A stretch of DNA of 42,596 nt from a bacterium (GTDB lineage: Bacteria; BMS3Abin14): NCBI GenBank assembly GCA_029210545.1, contig JARGFV010000008.1:1-42596 (forward strand), written 5' to 3'. Below are positions 17,226-24,626 of this stretch, one piece after another. The position numbers were made by a program, and so were the translations under genes. Each line of letters begins with the position of its first letter. The first letter of the stretch is position 1. Below the pieces are notes generated by a model. That model saw only the letters and a program-made list of their open reading frames with translations. It had not been told where the DNA came from and did no database searches.

Positions 17226-18531
17226 TCCTCGGGTCGTCATAATTGGCGCCGGCCTCGCCGGCCTCACCGCGGGCCGCGCCCTGGGTGAAGCGGGGGTTCC
17301 CTACGTGATCCTGGAGGCGGCCGACAGGCCGGGGGGGCTTTGCCGCACCCGGACCGTGGGGGGATACACCTTCGACTATACCGGGCACCTGCTCCACCTT
17401 AAGGAGGGACAGAGCCGGGACCTCATCATGGAACTCGTGGGGGGGCAACTGGCAGAGCACGGCAGGCGGGCGTCCATCTTCGTTGAGGGCACCTTCGTCC
17501 CTTACCCTATCCAGGCCCACTTCGGTTTCCTCCCGGCCGCAACGGCTAAAGCGTGTCTGGAAGAGCTGAAGACGGTAGCCGGCAAAACCGTTTCGAGGGA
17601 CGTGTCCTTCGACGAATGGGCCGAGGCCCAGTTCGGCGGAACTCTGTCCGACCTTTTCATGATCCCCTACAACCGGAAGCTCTACGGGCATCCCCTGGAG
17701 GAGATGGAGGTCTCGTGGACCTCCTGGTCGATACCGCGCCCAACCGCGGATGAGATCGAGCGGATCGCCGCCGGGGGGGACCCACCGTCCTTCGGGTACA
17801 ACGCCACATTCTTCTACCCGGGGCAGGGGGGCATCGAGCTCCTGCCGCGATGCCTGGCCGCCGGGCAGGAGGAGGCGATCCGGACCGGGGTGAAGGTCAC
17901 CGGCGTCGACGCCGCCCGCAAGGTGGTTACCGTGGAAGGCGGCGGCAGGATACCTTACCGGTCCCTCGTCAGCACCATGCCCCTGCCGGACCTCCTCGCC
18001 ATGACCACAGGCCTGCCTTCCGCCATCGGATCGGCAGCCGGAAAGCTTCGCGCGAGTGCGGTCCTGGGCGTGTGCCTCGGTCTGGACGGCCCCGTGACGC
18101 GGGACGACCACTGGATCTACTTCCCGGACAAGGATCTCCCCTTTTACAGGGTGGGCTTCCCGTCCAACTTCTCAGACCACGTGGCGCCGGCAGGGTGCGG
18201 GTCGTTGTATGCCGAGGCGGCCTTCGTTTCCGGTTCCCCTCCCGACGCCGGCCACCTGTTCACCTCGGTGGTGCGGACCCTGAAAGACACGGGGATCATC
18301 CCGGAGAATACCGGTGTCGCGGCCCGCGTCGACCTGGCCATGCCGTGCGCCTACGTCTTCCACGACCGGTTCCGGGCCCGGGAGCTTCCTGTCATCCTCT
18401 CGGAACTGGGCGAAAGGCAGATCCTTTCGGTGGGGCGCTACGGGGGCTGGGAGTATTCGGCCATGCAGGACGCGGTCCAGTGGGGCCTTGACGCCGCCAG
18501 GGAGGTGCTTGCCCGGGAGACATTGCCATGA
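17218..18531 (+). CDS. FAD-dependent oxidoreductase (protoporphyrinogen-oxidase/UDP-Galp-mutase-like)
   Basis: The 437-residue protein opens with the Rossmann dinucleotide motif VVIIGAGLAGLTAGRAL (residues 5-21), an acidic strand end ILEAADRPGG and the FAD-binding CRTRTVGGYTFDYTGHLLH. A central YNRKLYGHPLEEMEVSW and a C-terminal GRYGGWEYSAMQDAV are shared with NAD(P)/FAD-dependent amine-oxidase-fold proteins common in surface-polysaccharide clusters. Candidate reactions are oxidation or mutase chemistry on a nucleotide sugar or lipid-linked sugar; no residue pins this down. The ATG at 17218 is chosen because GGAAG lies about 7 bp upstream and the dinucleotide motif then begins near residue 5; an in-frame upstream start at 17182 has no ribosome site. 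It overlaps the previous stop by 8 bp and the next start by 4 bp. Confidence 0.78.
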   Translation: MTDPRVVIIGAGLAGLTAGRALGEAGVPYVILEAADRPGGLCRTRTVGGYTFDYTGHLLHLKEGQSRDLIMELVGGQLAEHGRRASIFVEGTFVPYPIQAHFGFLPAATAKACLEELKTVAGKTVSRDVSFDEWAEAQFGGTLSDLFMIPYNRKLYGHPLEEMEVSWTSWSIPRPTADEIERIAAGGDPPSFGYNATFFYPGQGGIELLPRCLAAGQEEAIRTGVKVTGVDAARKVVTVEGGGRIPYRSLVSTMPLPDLLAMTTGLPSAIGSAAGKLRASAVLGVCLGLDGPVTRDDHWIYFPDKDLPFYRVGFPSNFSDHVAPAGCGSLYAEAAFVSGSPPDAGHLFTSVVRTLKDTGIIPENTGVAARVDLAMPCAYVFHDRFRARELPVILSELGERQILSVGRYGGWEYSAMQDAVQWGLDAAREVLARETLP

Positions 18532-19703
18532 CGGCCCCGGTCCCGGTGATCCACATCATCACCAAACTGGAGTTCGGGGGCGCTCAACAGAACACCCTCT
18601 ATACCGTTTCGGCCCTGGACCGGGAGCGCTTCACACCCGTTCTCTTGACAGGTTCCGAGGGCTACCTCATGGACGAGGCGCGCGGCCTGGCGGAGGAGCG
18701 GAAGGTGGCCCTTGAGATCGTCCCCGGCATGGAGCGGTCCATCAGGCCCGGCAGAGACTGGGCAGCCTACCGGGAGATCGTGGGTCTGCTGGATCCTTAC
18801 CGGGGCGGGCCCGCCATCGTTCATAGCCACAGCTCCAAGGCGGGTATCCTGGGCCGGTGGGCCGCCTGGAAGGCCGGTATCCCCGTCGTCATCCACTCCA
18901 TCCACGGGTTCGGGTTCACACCGGCCCAGAGCCCGGCGAAGCGGTGGCTGTTCATGACCGCCGAGAAGGCCACATCAAAGATCACGGACCATTTTATCGC
19001 CGTTTCCCATGCGAACCGGAAAGAGGGCCTCCGCCTCGGCCTGTTCCCGCCCGGGGGCTGCACCGTGATCCGCTCGGGCTTTGACCTGGATCTTTTCCGC
19101 ACGGCGGAAAAGATGTCATTGAACCTTTCTACAATCATTAATATTCCTGAAACTTCTCCTGTCGTTCTTATGGTGGCGTGTCTCAAGCCGCAGAAGGCGC
19201 CACTCGATTTTGTAAGGGTCGCGGCCAGAGTGCATGAAAGGATCCCGGACGCCAGGTTCATCCTTGCAGGGGATGGAGAACTTAAAAATGCCATCAGTAA
19301 TGAGATAAACCATCTGGGTCTGTCGGGGATTGTCCTCCCTCTGGGATGGCGGGAAGACATCCCCCAGCTCATGAAAAGCAGCCGGGTGGTCGTCCTGACC
19401 TCCCTGTGGGAAGGGCTGCCGCGAGTCATCCCCCAGGCCATGGCAGCCGGACGGCCCGTGGTCGCCAGCGCGGTGGACGGGTCGGTCGAGGCGGTCCGGG
19501 ACGGGGTGGATGGTTACCTGTGCGAGCCCGGCGATGTCAAGACCATGGCCGAACGGGTGACAGCACTTCTCCTGGATCCCGACAAGGCGGCCGCCATGGG
19601 CCGTGCCGGGCAGGGAGCGGTGGGGGAGTTCGACCGGGATCTCATGGTGAGGCAGCAGGAGGAACTTTATGAGCAACTCTTAAAGGAGAAAGGTCTATGG
19701 TAG
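18528..19703 (+). CDS. Family 4 glycosyltransferase (GT-B fold)
   Basis: The 391-residue protein has the N-terminal loop HIITKLEFGGAQQNTLYTV, then HSHSSKAGILGRWAAW and HSIHGFGF in the acceptor domain. The donor domain has VACLKPQKAPLDFVRVA and SLWEGLPRVIPQAMAAGRP near residues 287-305. The second Glu of the EX7E motif is Gln, which I recall as usual in this subfamily, so activity need not be lost. It overlaps the FAD enzyme by 4 bp (ATGA). It ends the glycan operon that begins at 13210; an octanucleotide repeat and the prepilin peptidase gene follow. Codons around 19100-19330 are visibly less GC-rich than the flanks, a small mosaic patch. Donor and acceptor are unknown. Confidence 0.88.
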   Translation: MTAPVPVIHIITKLEFGGAQQNTLYTVSALDRERFTPVLLTGSEGYLMDEARGLAEERKVALEIVPGMERSIRPGRDWAAYREIVGLLDPYRGGPAIVHSHSSKAGILGRWAAWKAGIPVVIHSIHGFGFTPAQSPAKRWLFMTAEKATSKITDHFIAVSHANRKEGLRLGLFPPGGCTVIRSGFDLDLFRTAEKMSLNLSTIINIPETSPVVLMVACLKPQKAPLDFVRVAARVHERIPDARFILAGDGELKNAISNEINHLGLSGIVLPLGWREDIPQLMKSSRVVVLTSLWEGLPRVIPQAMAAGRPVVASAVDGSVEAVRDGVDGYLCEPGDVKTMAERVTALLLDPDKAAAMGRAGQGAVGEFDRDLMVRQQEELYEQLLKEKGLW

Positions 19704-19721
19704 CCACAATATCGGTCGCTC

Positions 19722-19796
19722 AGTGCAGAAGTGCAGTTAAGTGCAAAAGTGCAACAGAGACTTTCTGCACCCGTGCACTCATGCACTCATGCACTG
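19722..19796. repeat. Octanucleotide array with two complementary arms
   Basis: The left arm has units AGTGCAGA, AGTGCAG(TTA), AGTGCAAA and AGTGCAAC (19722-19755). The right arm has CTGCACCC, GTGCACTC, ATGCACTC and ATGCACTG in exact 8-nt register (19765-19796). The right arm is the reverse complement of the same unit type, so the whole can fold into one long imperfect hairpin. It fills the gap between the GT4 stop and the pilD ribosome site. Confidence 0.8.
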
Positions 19797-19815
19797 GCCA
19801 TCTGGAGGTGCAATT

Positions 19816-20595
19816 ATGAGTATGCACCACCAGATGGCTATTTTAGCTTTCGCCATCGGTCTGGCCATGGGCAGCTTCGGCAACGTGGTCATCTACCGCT
19901 TGCCCCTGGGACGGTCCGTCGTTTTTCCCGGGTCCCGCTGCCCGGCCTGCGGCACGGCCATCCGGTGGTACGACAACGTGCCCCTGCTCAGCTACCTCAT
20001 CCTGCGGGGGCGATGCCGATCCTGTAGGGAGGGGATCTCGTGGAGATACCCCGGGGTGGAGGCCCTGACAGGGCTTCTCTTTGCGGGGGTCGTCGCCCGT
20101 TTCGGGATCGGTCCCATGACCATACCCCTGCTCCTTTTCGCGTGGGCCCTGGTGGTGATTACCGTCATCGATCTCGACCACCGCATCATCCCCGACGCCA
20201 TCTCCCTGCCCGGGACCGTGGCGGGGCTTGCGGTGAGTTTTCTGCCCGGGACCCCGCGGCCGCTGGATGCTCTTATCGGATGTGCGGCGGGGGCGGGGTT
20301 CCTGTTTTTCGTTCTTTACGCCTACGAGAAGATCATGGGGGACGAGGGGATGGGGATGGGCGATGTCAAGCTCATGGCCATGATCGGCGCGTTTCTGGGC
20401 TGGCAGGCCCTTCCCGTGACTGTCATGGTGTCGTCCCTCACGGGCAGCCTGACGGGAGTGGGGTTTGCCCTGGCAAAGGGAGAACCGGTGAGAAAGTTCC
20501 CGGTACCCTTCGGCCCCTTCCTGGCCCTGGGCGCCATTGTCCACATGTTCTTCGGAGTGGAGATCCTCCTTTGGTATCTTGGAAAGTTCTCATAA
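19816..20595 (+). CDS. pilD: Prepilin leader peptidase/N-methyltransferase
   Basis: The 259-residue integral membrane aspartic protease removes the leader of type IV prepilins after Gly-1 and methylates the new Phe+1. The cytoplasmic loop has the two zinc-binding CXXC pairs CPAC (about 42-45) and CRSC (about 67-70). Catalytic aspartates sit in VIDLDHRIIPD (about 117-127) and GMGMGDVKLMAMIG (about 177-190). About seven further hydrophobic segments follow the family pattern. The ATG at 19816 has GGAGG at 19804-19808; an earlier in-frame GTG lies within the octanucleotide array and is rejected. The substrates in this window are PilA and the FimT-, PilV- and PilW-like prepilins. The sensor kinase gene begins inside its 3' end. 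Confidence 0.95.
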   Translation: MSMHHQMAILAFAIGLAMGSFGNVVIYRLPLGRSVVFPGSRCPACGTAIRWYDNVPLLSYLILRGRCRSCREGISWRYPGVEALTGLLFAGVVARFGIGPMTIPLLLFAWALVVITVIDLDHRIIPDAISLPGTVAGLAVSFLPGTPRPLDALIGCAAGAGFLFFVLYAYEKIMGDEGMGMGDVKLMAMIGAFLGWQALPVTVMVSSLTGSLTGVGFALAKGEPVRKFPVPFGPFLALGAIVHMFFGVEILLWYLGKFS

Positions 20596-22265
20596 AAACC
20601 CTGACGGTTCGGGGACAGAGGGGGCTCAGGTGGGAGATCCTGGTCAGCCTGGGGATCATCATGCTGGCCGGTGTCCTGTTCATGGGCGCCACGGCGCTCA
20701 AATCTGCGGAGAAGACGATCCTGCTCCAGAAACTCGAATCCCTCACCCAGGTCACCCGTTCCCTCCAGTTGGGCCTGTCCGGCTGGTTGGGCGGCGGGGA
20801 GGGGGATGGGGAACTGCCGGGGTTCCTGCGCCAGACGGCGGCCGGGGTCGGGATCTCCGCTTTCAAGGTGACCGACAGCCGGGGGAGGATCGTTGCCGGG
20901 ATGAGGGAACAGGAGGTGGAGTCGGTCACCAGGGAGCCTGCTCTCGTCAGGGCCCTGGAAAAGGGAGCCATGGTGGTTCCGGGTGAGATCGCCGGCAAGG
21001 TGCCCGACGAACCGCGGGGCACCTGGACCTTCGCCGCCCCGGTTTACAGGAAGGGGGTCCTCGTGGGCGCCTTTGCGGTGTCGTACCCCCTGGAGAACCT
21101 GGGGCTGGTCCTCGGGCTGCACAGGAGGATCGTCTTCACCTTCGCCTTTCTGGATGCCATCGTCATCGTCCTTTTCGGCGGGTGGCTCATCGGCCGCGTC
21201 GCCGTGCGTCCCATTGTCCGGATCTCCCATGGCGCCCAGGCCCTGGCCGGGGGCGATTACGACGCCAGGGTGCCCGTCCAGGGTCCGAAGGAGATCGCCG
21301 CCCTGTCCGCCTCCTTCAACGCCATGGCCGACAGGGTCCAGGAGGCCGTTTTGAAGCAGGAGGAGCATCTGACAACCCTCCGAAGGACCAACCTGGAGCT
21401 CGTCCGCACCCAGAGAGAGATGGTGCGGGTGGAAAAGCTGGCCTCGGTGGGGCGGCTCGCCGCGGGCATCGCCCACGAGATCGGGAACCCCCTTTCCGCC
21501 ATCCTCGGCTACGCCTCGATCCTCAGGAGGGAGGCCACCGACCCCGAGGAGCAAAGGCACCTGGGGTACATCGAGGGTGAAACGGAACGGATCCGCCGGA
21601 TCATCCAGGGGCTTCTGGACTTTTCCCGCCCGAGTGATGTCCTCGTCGAGCAGTTCCCGGTGAACGAGCTGGTCCGGATGTCGGTGGAACTGGTCATCCC
21701 CCAGGGTGTTTTCAGGGGGGTGGATGTGAGGATGGAACTGTGCGAAGAGGATCCCCGGATCAGCGGGGACCGGCACCAGCTCGGGCAGATCCTCGTCAAT
21801 ATCCTCCTCAACGCGGCGCAGGCCGTCGAGGGGAAAGGCACCCTGGAGGTGGTCACGGAGGCCAGGCTTCTCACCAGGGAGGATGGGACGGTTCCGAGAA
21901 GGCGGGCCACAGACCGGGCGGAGGACGATTACGCGACCATGAGGACGGTCCTGCCGGACGTCTGCTCCCTCAGGGAAGGCGACCGGGTGGCGGCCGTCAC
22001 CGTCACCGACTCCGGCCCCGGGATCCCGGCCGAGGTCCTGGAACGGATCTTCGACCCCTTTTTCACCACCAAGGGCACGGGGGAGGGGACGGGCCTCGGC
22101 CTTTCCATCGCCTACGGCATCGTGGAGGCCCACGGTGGAAGGCTGCTGGCCGGGAATGTGGAAGAGGGTGGAGCGAGATTTACCATTTTGCTTCCCACCG
22201 GAAGCAAAATGGTAAATACGGACACGGTGACGCGGCGACGCGGCGACGCGGAGAAAAAGCCTTAA
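20571..22265 (+). CDS. pilS: Membrane sensor histidine kinase, PilS/NtrB-like
   Basis: The product has 564 residues: an N-terminal membrane helix (about 22-44), an extracytoplasmic sensor of about 140 residues ([26 protein letters not shown]), a second helix, HAMP (about 205-260), HisKA with [14 protein letters not shown] (His near 302), and an ATPase domain with [15 protein letters not shown] and [15 protein letters not shown]. Two helices with a periplasmic sensor differ from the six-helix Pseudomonas PilS; the name rests on context. The TTG at 20571 is the best start: GGAG lies 8 bp upstream, it precedes the basic segment and first helix, and no better codon lies nearer. It overlaps pilD by 25 bp. 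The last ~20 residues (from GSKMVNTDT) are encoded by a perfect hairpin and an octanucleotide array, an apparent recent extension. Confidence 0.82.
   Translation: MVSWKVLIKTLTVRGQRGLRWEILVSLGIIMLAGVLFMGATALKSAEKTILLQKLESLTQVTRSLQLGLSGWLGGGEGDGELPGFLRQTAAGVGISAFKVTDSRGRIVAGMREQEVESVTREPALVRALEKGAMVVPGEIAGKVPDEPRGTWTFAAPVYRKGVLVGAFAVSYPLENLGLVLGLHRRIVFTFAFLDAIVIVLFGGWLIGRVAVRPIVRISHGAQALAGGDYDARVPVQGPKEIAALSASFNAMADRVQEAVLKQEEHLTTLRRTNLELVRTQREMVRVEKLASVGRLAAGIAHEIGNPLSAILGYASILRREATDPEEQRHLGYIEGETERIRRIIQGLLDFSRPSDVLVEQFPVNELVRMSVELVIPQGVFRGVDVRMELCEEDPRISGDRHQLGQILVNILLNAAQAVEGKGTLEVVTEARLLTREDGTVPRRRATDRAEDDYATMRTVLPDVCSLREGDRVAAVTVTDSGPGIPAEVLERIFDPFFTTKGTGEGTGLGLSIAYGIVEAHGGRLLAGNVEEGGARFTILLPTGSKMVNTDTVTRRRGDAEKKP
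22178..22217 (+). repeat. Perfect 18-bp stem-loop inside the 3' end of pilS
   Basis: ATTTACCATTTTGCTTCC (22178-22195) and GGAAGCAAAATGGTAAAT (22200-22217) are perfect complements around a 4-nt CACC loop. It encodes the [14 protein letters not shown] part of the kinase and directly precedes the octanucleotide array. No T-run follows, so it is not a standard terminator. It may act as an mRNA 3'-end stabiliser or be part of a repeat insertion. Confidence 0.9.
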
Positions 22266-22298
22266 CTCCGTGTCTCCCCTTCTCCGTGTCCCCGCGTC
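22221..22298. repeat. Octanucleotide array with two complementary arms, spanning the pilS stop
   Basis: Left arm: GACACGGT, GACGCGGC twice, GACGCGGA, GAAAAAGC (22221-22260). Right arm: CTCCGTGT, CTCCCCTT, CTCCGTGT, CCCCGCGT (22266-22297). The arms are reverse complements of one unit, GACRCGGN. The pilS stop (22263-22265) lies at the apex. The left arm encodes the kinase tail [15 protein letters not shown], evidence that the array entered coding sequence. Confidence 0.85.
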
Positions 22299-22346
22299 GG
22301 ACGGTTTCCTGGCCATAGATCGGGCCAGAGTTTGAAAGGTTGACCC

Positions 22347-23747
22347 ATGGAGTTGAAAAAGATCCTCATTGTCGACGACGAAGAGAGCGTGCGCTCAATG
22401 ATCGCGGTGCTCCTCCAGAAAGAGGGGTACCAGGTCAGCAGCGCCCCGGACGGGCCGGAGGCCCTGGGCCTTCTTGGGGAGCGGCCCTTCGACCTGGTCC
22501 TTTCCGACATCCGCATGCCGGGCATGGACGGGCTCGGGCTCCTGGACCGGGTCCGCTCCCTGTACCCCGAGATCACGGTGATCATGATGTCCGCCTTCGG
22601 CACGGTGGACCTGGCCGTGGAGGCGCTCAAGAGGGGCGCCTACGATTACATCAGCAAGCCGTTCAAGGCCGACGAGATCCTGCTGACCATCCGCAAAGCC
22701 CAGGAGCGGGAGGGCCTCCGCCGGGAGAACCTTCGCCTCAAGGAGGAGGTTGGCGAGCGGTTCAGCCTCGAGGGGATCGTGGCAAGGAGTCCCTCCATGG
22801 TCAGGATCATGGAGACGGTCCGCAAGGTGGCGGGGTACCGCAGCCATGTGCTCATCACCGGTGAGAGCGGGACCGGCAAGGAGGTCCTGGCCCGGGCGGT
22901 CCACAACCTTGGCCCCTGGAAGGATGACCCCTTCGTGGCGGTGAACTGCGGAGCCATCCCGGCGACCCTCATGGAGAGCGAGTTTTTCGGCCACGCCCGG
23001 GGGGCCTTTACCGACGCCGTGGCCGACAAGGCCGGCCTTTTCGAGGAGGCGAGCGGCGGGACCCTGTTTTTAGACGAGATCGGAGACCTTCCCCTGGACA
23101 TGCAGGTCAAGTTCCTCCGGGCCATCCAGGAGGGCGAGGTGCGCCGGGTGGGCGGCAACACCTCCATCCAGGTGGACGTGCGGATCATCGCGGCCACCGC
23201 GGCCGACCTGTCGGCGGCCGTCCGGCAGGGCCGGTTCAGGGAGGACCTTTTCTACAGGCTCAACGTGGTCCCCATCCAGATCCCGCCCCTCAGGCAGAGG
23301 ACCGAGGACATCCACCCCCTCGCCGATCACCTGCTGGATCGCATCTCCCTGCGCCTTGGAGGCGGGCAGCGCTCCCTTTCCCCCCATGGCCTCAAAGCTC
23401 TCCTCAAATACCCCTGGCCGGGGAACGTAAGGGAGCTGGAAAACCTGCTGGAACGCGCCGCCATCCTCGCGGAGTCGGTGACCCTGCATTCCGGGGACAT
23501 TATCCCCCTTCTCAGCGAGGGGATCCCTGTGGACAGGGAAGAGCTGCCCGAAGACGAACTTTCCATAAAAAAAAGCTCCCGCGTCCTGGAAAAGAGGCTC
23601 ATCGAAAGGGCCCTTGTCAAGACGCAGTACAACCGGAGCCAGGCGGCGCGGCTCCTGGAGATCAGCCACCGGGCCCTGCTTTACAAGATCAAGGATTACG
23701 GGATCGAAGTTCCCAAACAGGGAACTTCAGTTAACGGTTCACAGTAG
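22347..23747 (+). CDS. pilR: Sigma-54-dependent response regulator, PilR/NtrC family
   Basis: The product has 466 residues. The receiver (1-~120) has ILIVDDEES and the phosphoacceptor in LVLSDIRMPGMDG (Asp54). The AAA+ domain carries Walker A GESGTGKE (about 172-179), the sigma-54 contact loop as GAFTDA (about 220-225) in place of canonical GAFTGA, Walker B GGTLFLDEIGDLP, and FYRLNVVPIQIPPLR. A Fis-type helix-turn-helix at about 425-455 (NRSQAARLLEISHRALLYKI) ends the protein. AAAGG lies 7 bp before the ATG. It is the partner of the upstream kinase and the obvious candidate to activate the -24/-12 promoters at 436-451 and 23923-23938. The Asp in the GAFTGA loop may alter promoter engagement, although I believe this variant occurs in other members. 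Its last codons form a 9-bp hairpin. Confidence 0.9.
   Translation: MELKKILIVDDEESVRSMIAVLLQKEGYQVSSAPDGPEALGLLGERPFDLVLSDIRMPGMDGLGLLDRVRSLYPEITVIMMSAFGTVDLAVEALKRGAYDYISKPFKADEILLTIRKAQEREGLRRENLRLKEEVGERFSLEGIVARSPSMVRIMETVRKVAGYRSHVLITGESGTGKEVLARAVHNLGPWKDDPFVAVNCGAIPATLMESEFFGHARGAFTDAVADKAGLFEEASGGTLFLDEIGDLPLDMQVKFLRAIQEGEVRRVGGNTSIQVDVRIIAATAADLSAAVRQGRFREDLFYRLNVVPIQIPPLRQRTEDIHPLADHLLDRISLRLGGGQRSLSPHGLKALLKYPWPGNVRELENLLERAAILAESVTLHSGDIIPLLSEGIPVDREELPEDELSIKKSSRVLEKRLIERALVKTQYNRSQAARLLEISHRALLYKIKDYGIEVPKQGTSVNGSQ
23706..23728 (+). repeat. 9-bp perfect stem-loop in the 3' end of pilR
   Basis: GAAGTTCCC (23706-23714) and GGGAACTTC (23720-23728) pair around AAACA. It encodes EVPKQGTS of the regulator and directly abuts the heptanucleotide array. 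This is the same arrangement as at the end of pilS: a hairpin inside the last codons, then a short-period array over the stop. Confidence 0.8.
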
Positions 23748-23829
23748 ACGGTTTACAGTGAAATTGCAGAGCCCTTATAGAGCGCATAAGGCGTTTGAAA
23801 CCGTAAACCGTGAACTGTAGACTGTAAAC
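23728..23829. repeat. Heptanucleotide array with two complementary arms after pilR
   Basis: Left arm in 7-nt steps: CAGTTAA, CGGTTCA, CAGTAGA, CGGTTTA, CAGTGAA, ATTGCAG (23728-23769). Right arm: TTGAAAC, CGTAAAC, CGTGAAC, TGTAGAC, TGTAAAC (23795-23829). Read on one strand, both arms consist of the unit GTNNACY, so they can pair as a long imperfect hairpin around about 25 nt. The pilR stop (23745-23747) is inside the left arm. Confidence 0.82.
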
Positions 23830-23830
23830 A

Positions 23831-23916
23831 GTTCCCCGAAATGTTTTCTTGGTAACTATGAAAAAAGTATCGGCAAAGATTTAATTGGACGGAAAAAGCC
23901 AAACATTTCGGGGAAC
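23831..23916. repeat. Perfect 16-bp inverted repeat before the minor-pilin promoter
   Basis: GTTCCCCGAAATGTTT (23831-23846) and AAACATTTCGGGGAAC (23901-23916) are exact complements 54 bp apart. The right arm ends 6 bp before the -24 box of the sigma-54 promoter. It could be a paired binding site for an activator or for IHF-assisted looping, a long-loop hairpin ending the pilR transcript, or a small mobile palindrome. Confidence 0.85.
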
Positions 23917-23922
23917 TTAAAC

Positions 23923-23938
23923 TGGTATGCCTTTTGCT
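23923..23938 (+). promoter_or_regulatory. Sigma-54 (-24/-12) promoter of the minor-pilin operon
   Basis: TGGTATGCCTTTTGCT has the invariant GG (23924-23925) and GC (23936-23937) 10 bp apart and the TTGCT -12 box. It matches the consensus less well than the pilA promoter (TGGTAT for TGGCAC). Transcription would start near 23948-23949, giving an unusually short leader of about 15 nt with the ribosome site GGAGG at its 5' end. Confidence 0.7.
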
Positions 23939-23963
23939 TTATCCCCTGTGCGGAGGAAAGATG

Positions 23964-24626
23964 ATGAAACGGGTTTTGAGAAAAGAGCATGGGTTTACCC
24001 TGGTGGAGCTGATGATGGCGGTCTCCATCACCCTCCTGCTGACCTCCATCGCCGTCTACAACATGCTGGGCGACCTGCCCAAGTACCGCCTGCGGGCCAC
24101 GGCCAACCGTATCGCGTCCACTTTGCAGTACCTCAAGATCCGGGCGGTGACCACCAACAAGGTTGCCTGGTTTGACGCGAACTACAATACGGCCGGTAAG
24201 CACTACTTCACGGGGTTCGTGGACAATGATCCACCCAATACGCCCGATTTCCCCGCTGATTACGACGATTCCCGCCTCGATCTTCCGGACTCGATGGATT
24301 CGAGACCCTGTTTCCTGCTTCCGGCCAACGTCACCTTCGGTTTTCCGGACGGGTACACTTCCGGCACGGGTCCGGACAATACTACCTACCCAGGTGCCGG
24401 TAATTTCATCACCAGCTACGCGGAGGGGACCTATGCTTTGGGCAGTGGCGGGTATGTGGGATACCGGCCCACCGGCGTGCCTGTCGTTAACCTCTCGGCC
24501 AATAATACGGTCAATACTCCTGTCGTCATTTACCTGAGAAACAACCTGGGAGGGGGGTACGCCGTCTCGGTCCAGATCACAGGACGCGTCAAGGTGTGGA
24601 GATGGTATGGGGGAGCGTGGCAATGA
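23964..24626 (+). CDS. fimT: Minor prepilin, FimT/GspH family
   Basis: The 220-residue prepilin has leader MKRVLRKEHG, cleavage before Phe, and FTLVELMMAVSITLLLTSIA with Glu+5. The downstream region YRLRATANRIASTLQYLKIRAVTTNKVAW is the GspH/FimU pattern (a long amphipathic helix ending in the ...AR..A..... signature). The remaining head is Gly-, Asn- and Thr-rich beta-strand sequence ending KVWRWYGGAW. A preceding ATG at 23961 is equally in frame; 23964 has better spacing (7 bp) from GGAGG at 23952-23956. It is the first gene of the four-gene minor-pilin operon behind a -24/-12 promoter, and its stop overlaps the next start. FimT/FimU-type proteins help prime pilus assembly and sit near the tip. 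Confidence 0.85.
   Translation: MKRVLRKEHGFTLVELMMAVSITLLLTSIAVYNMLGDLPKYRLRATANRIASTLQYLKIRAVTTNKVAWFDANYNTAGKHYFTGFVDNDPPNTPDFPADYDDSRLDLPDSMDSRPCFLLPANVTFGFPDGYTSGTGPDNTTYPGAGNFITSYAEGTYALGSGGYVGYRPTGVPVVNLSANNTVNTPVVIYLRNNLGGGYAVSVQITGRVKVWRWYGGAWQ

Noticed and set aside
20040-20570. Long N-terminal extension of the sensor kinase
   Set aside because: This part overlaps pilD in another frame and is Arg/Gly/Pro-rich. The TTG at 20571 gives a normal basic segment and membrane helix.
22178-22217. Intrinsic terminator at the end of pilS
   Set aside because: The stem is perfect but no T-run follows and translation continues through it, with pilR close behind.
20322-22316. A 664-codon open frame on the minus strand opposite pilD/pilS
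   Set aside because: The plus strand has clear HAMP, HisKA and ATPase motifs. The antisense frame is Pro/Arg/Gly/His-rich without recognisable domains, the usual mirror effect of GC-rich codon bias.
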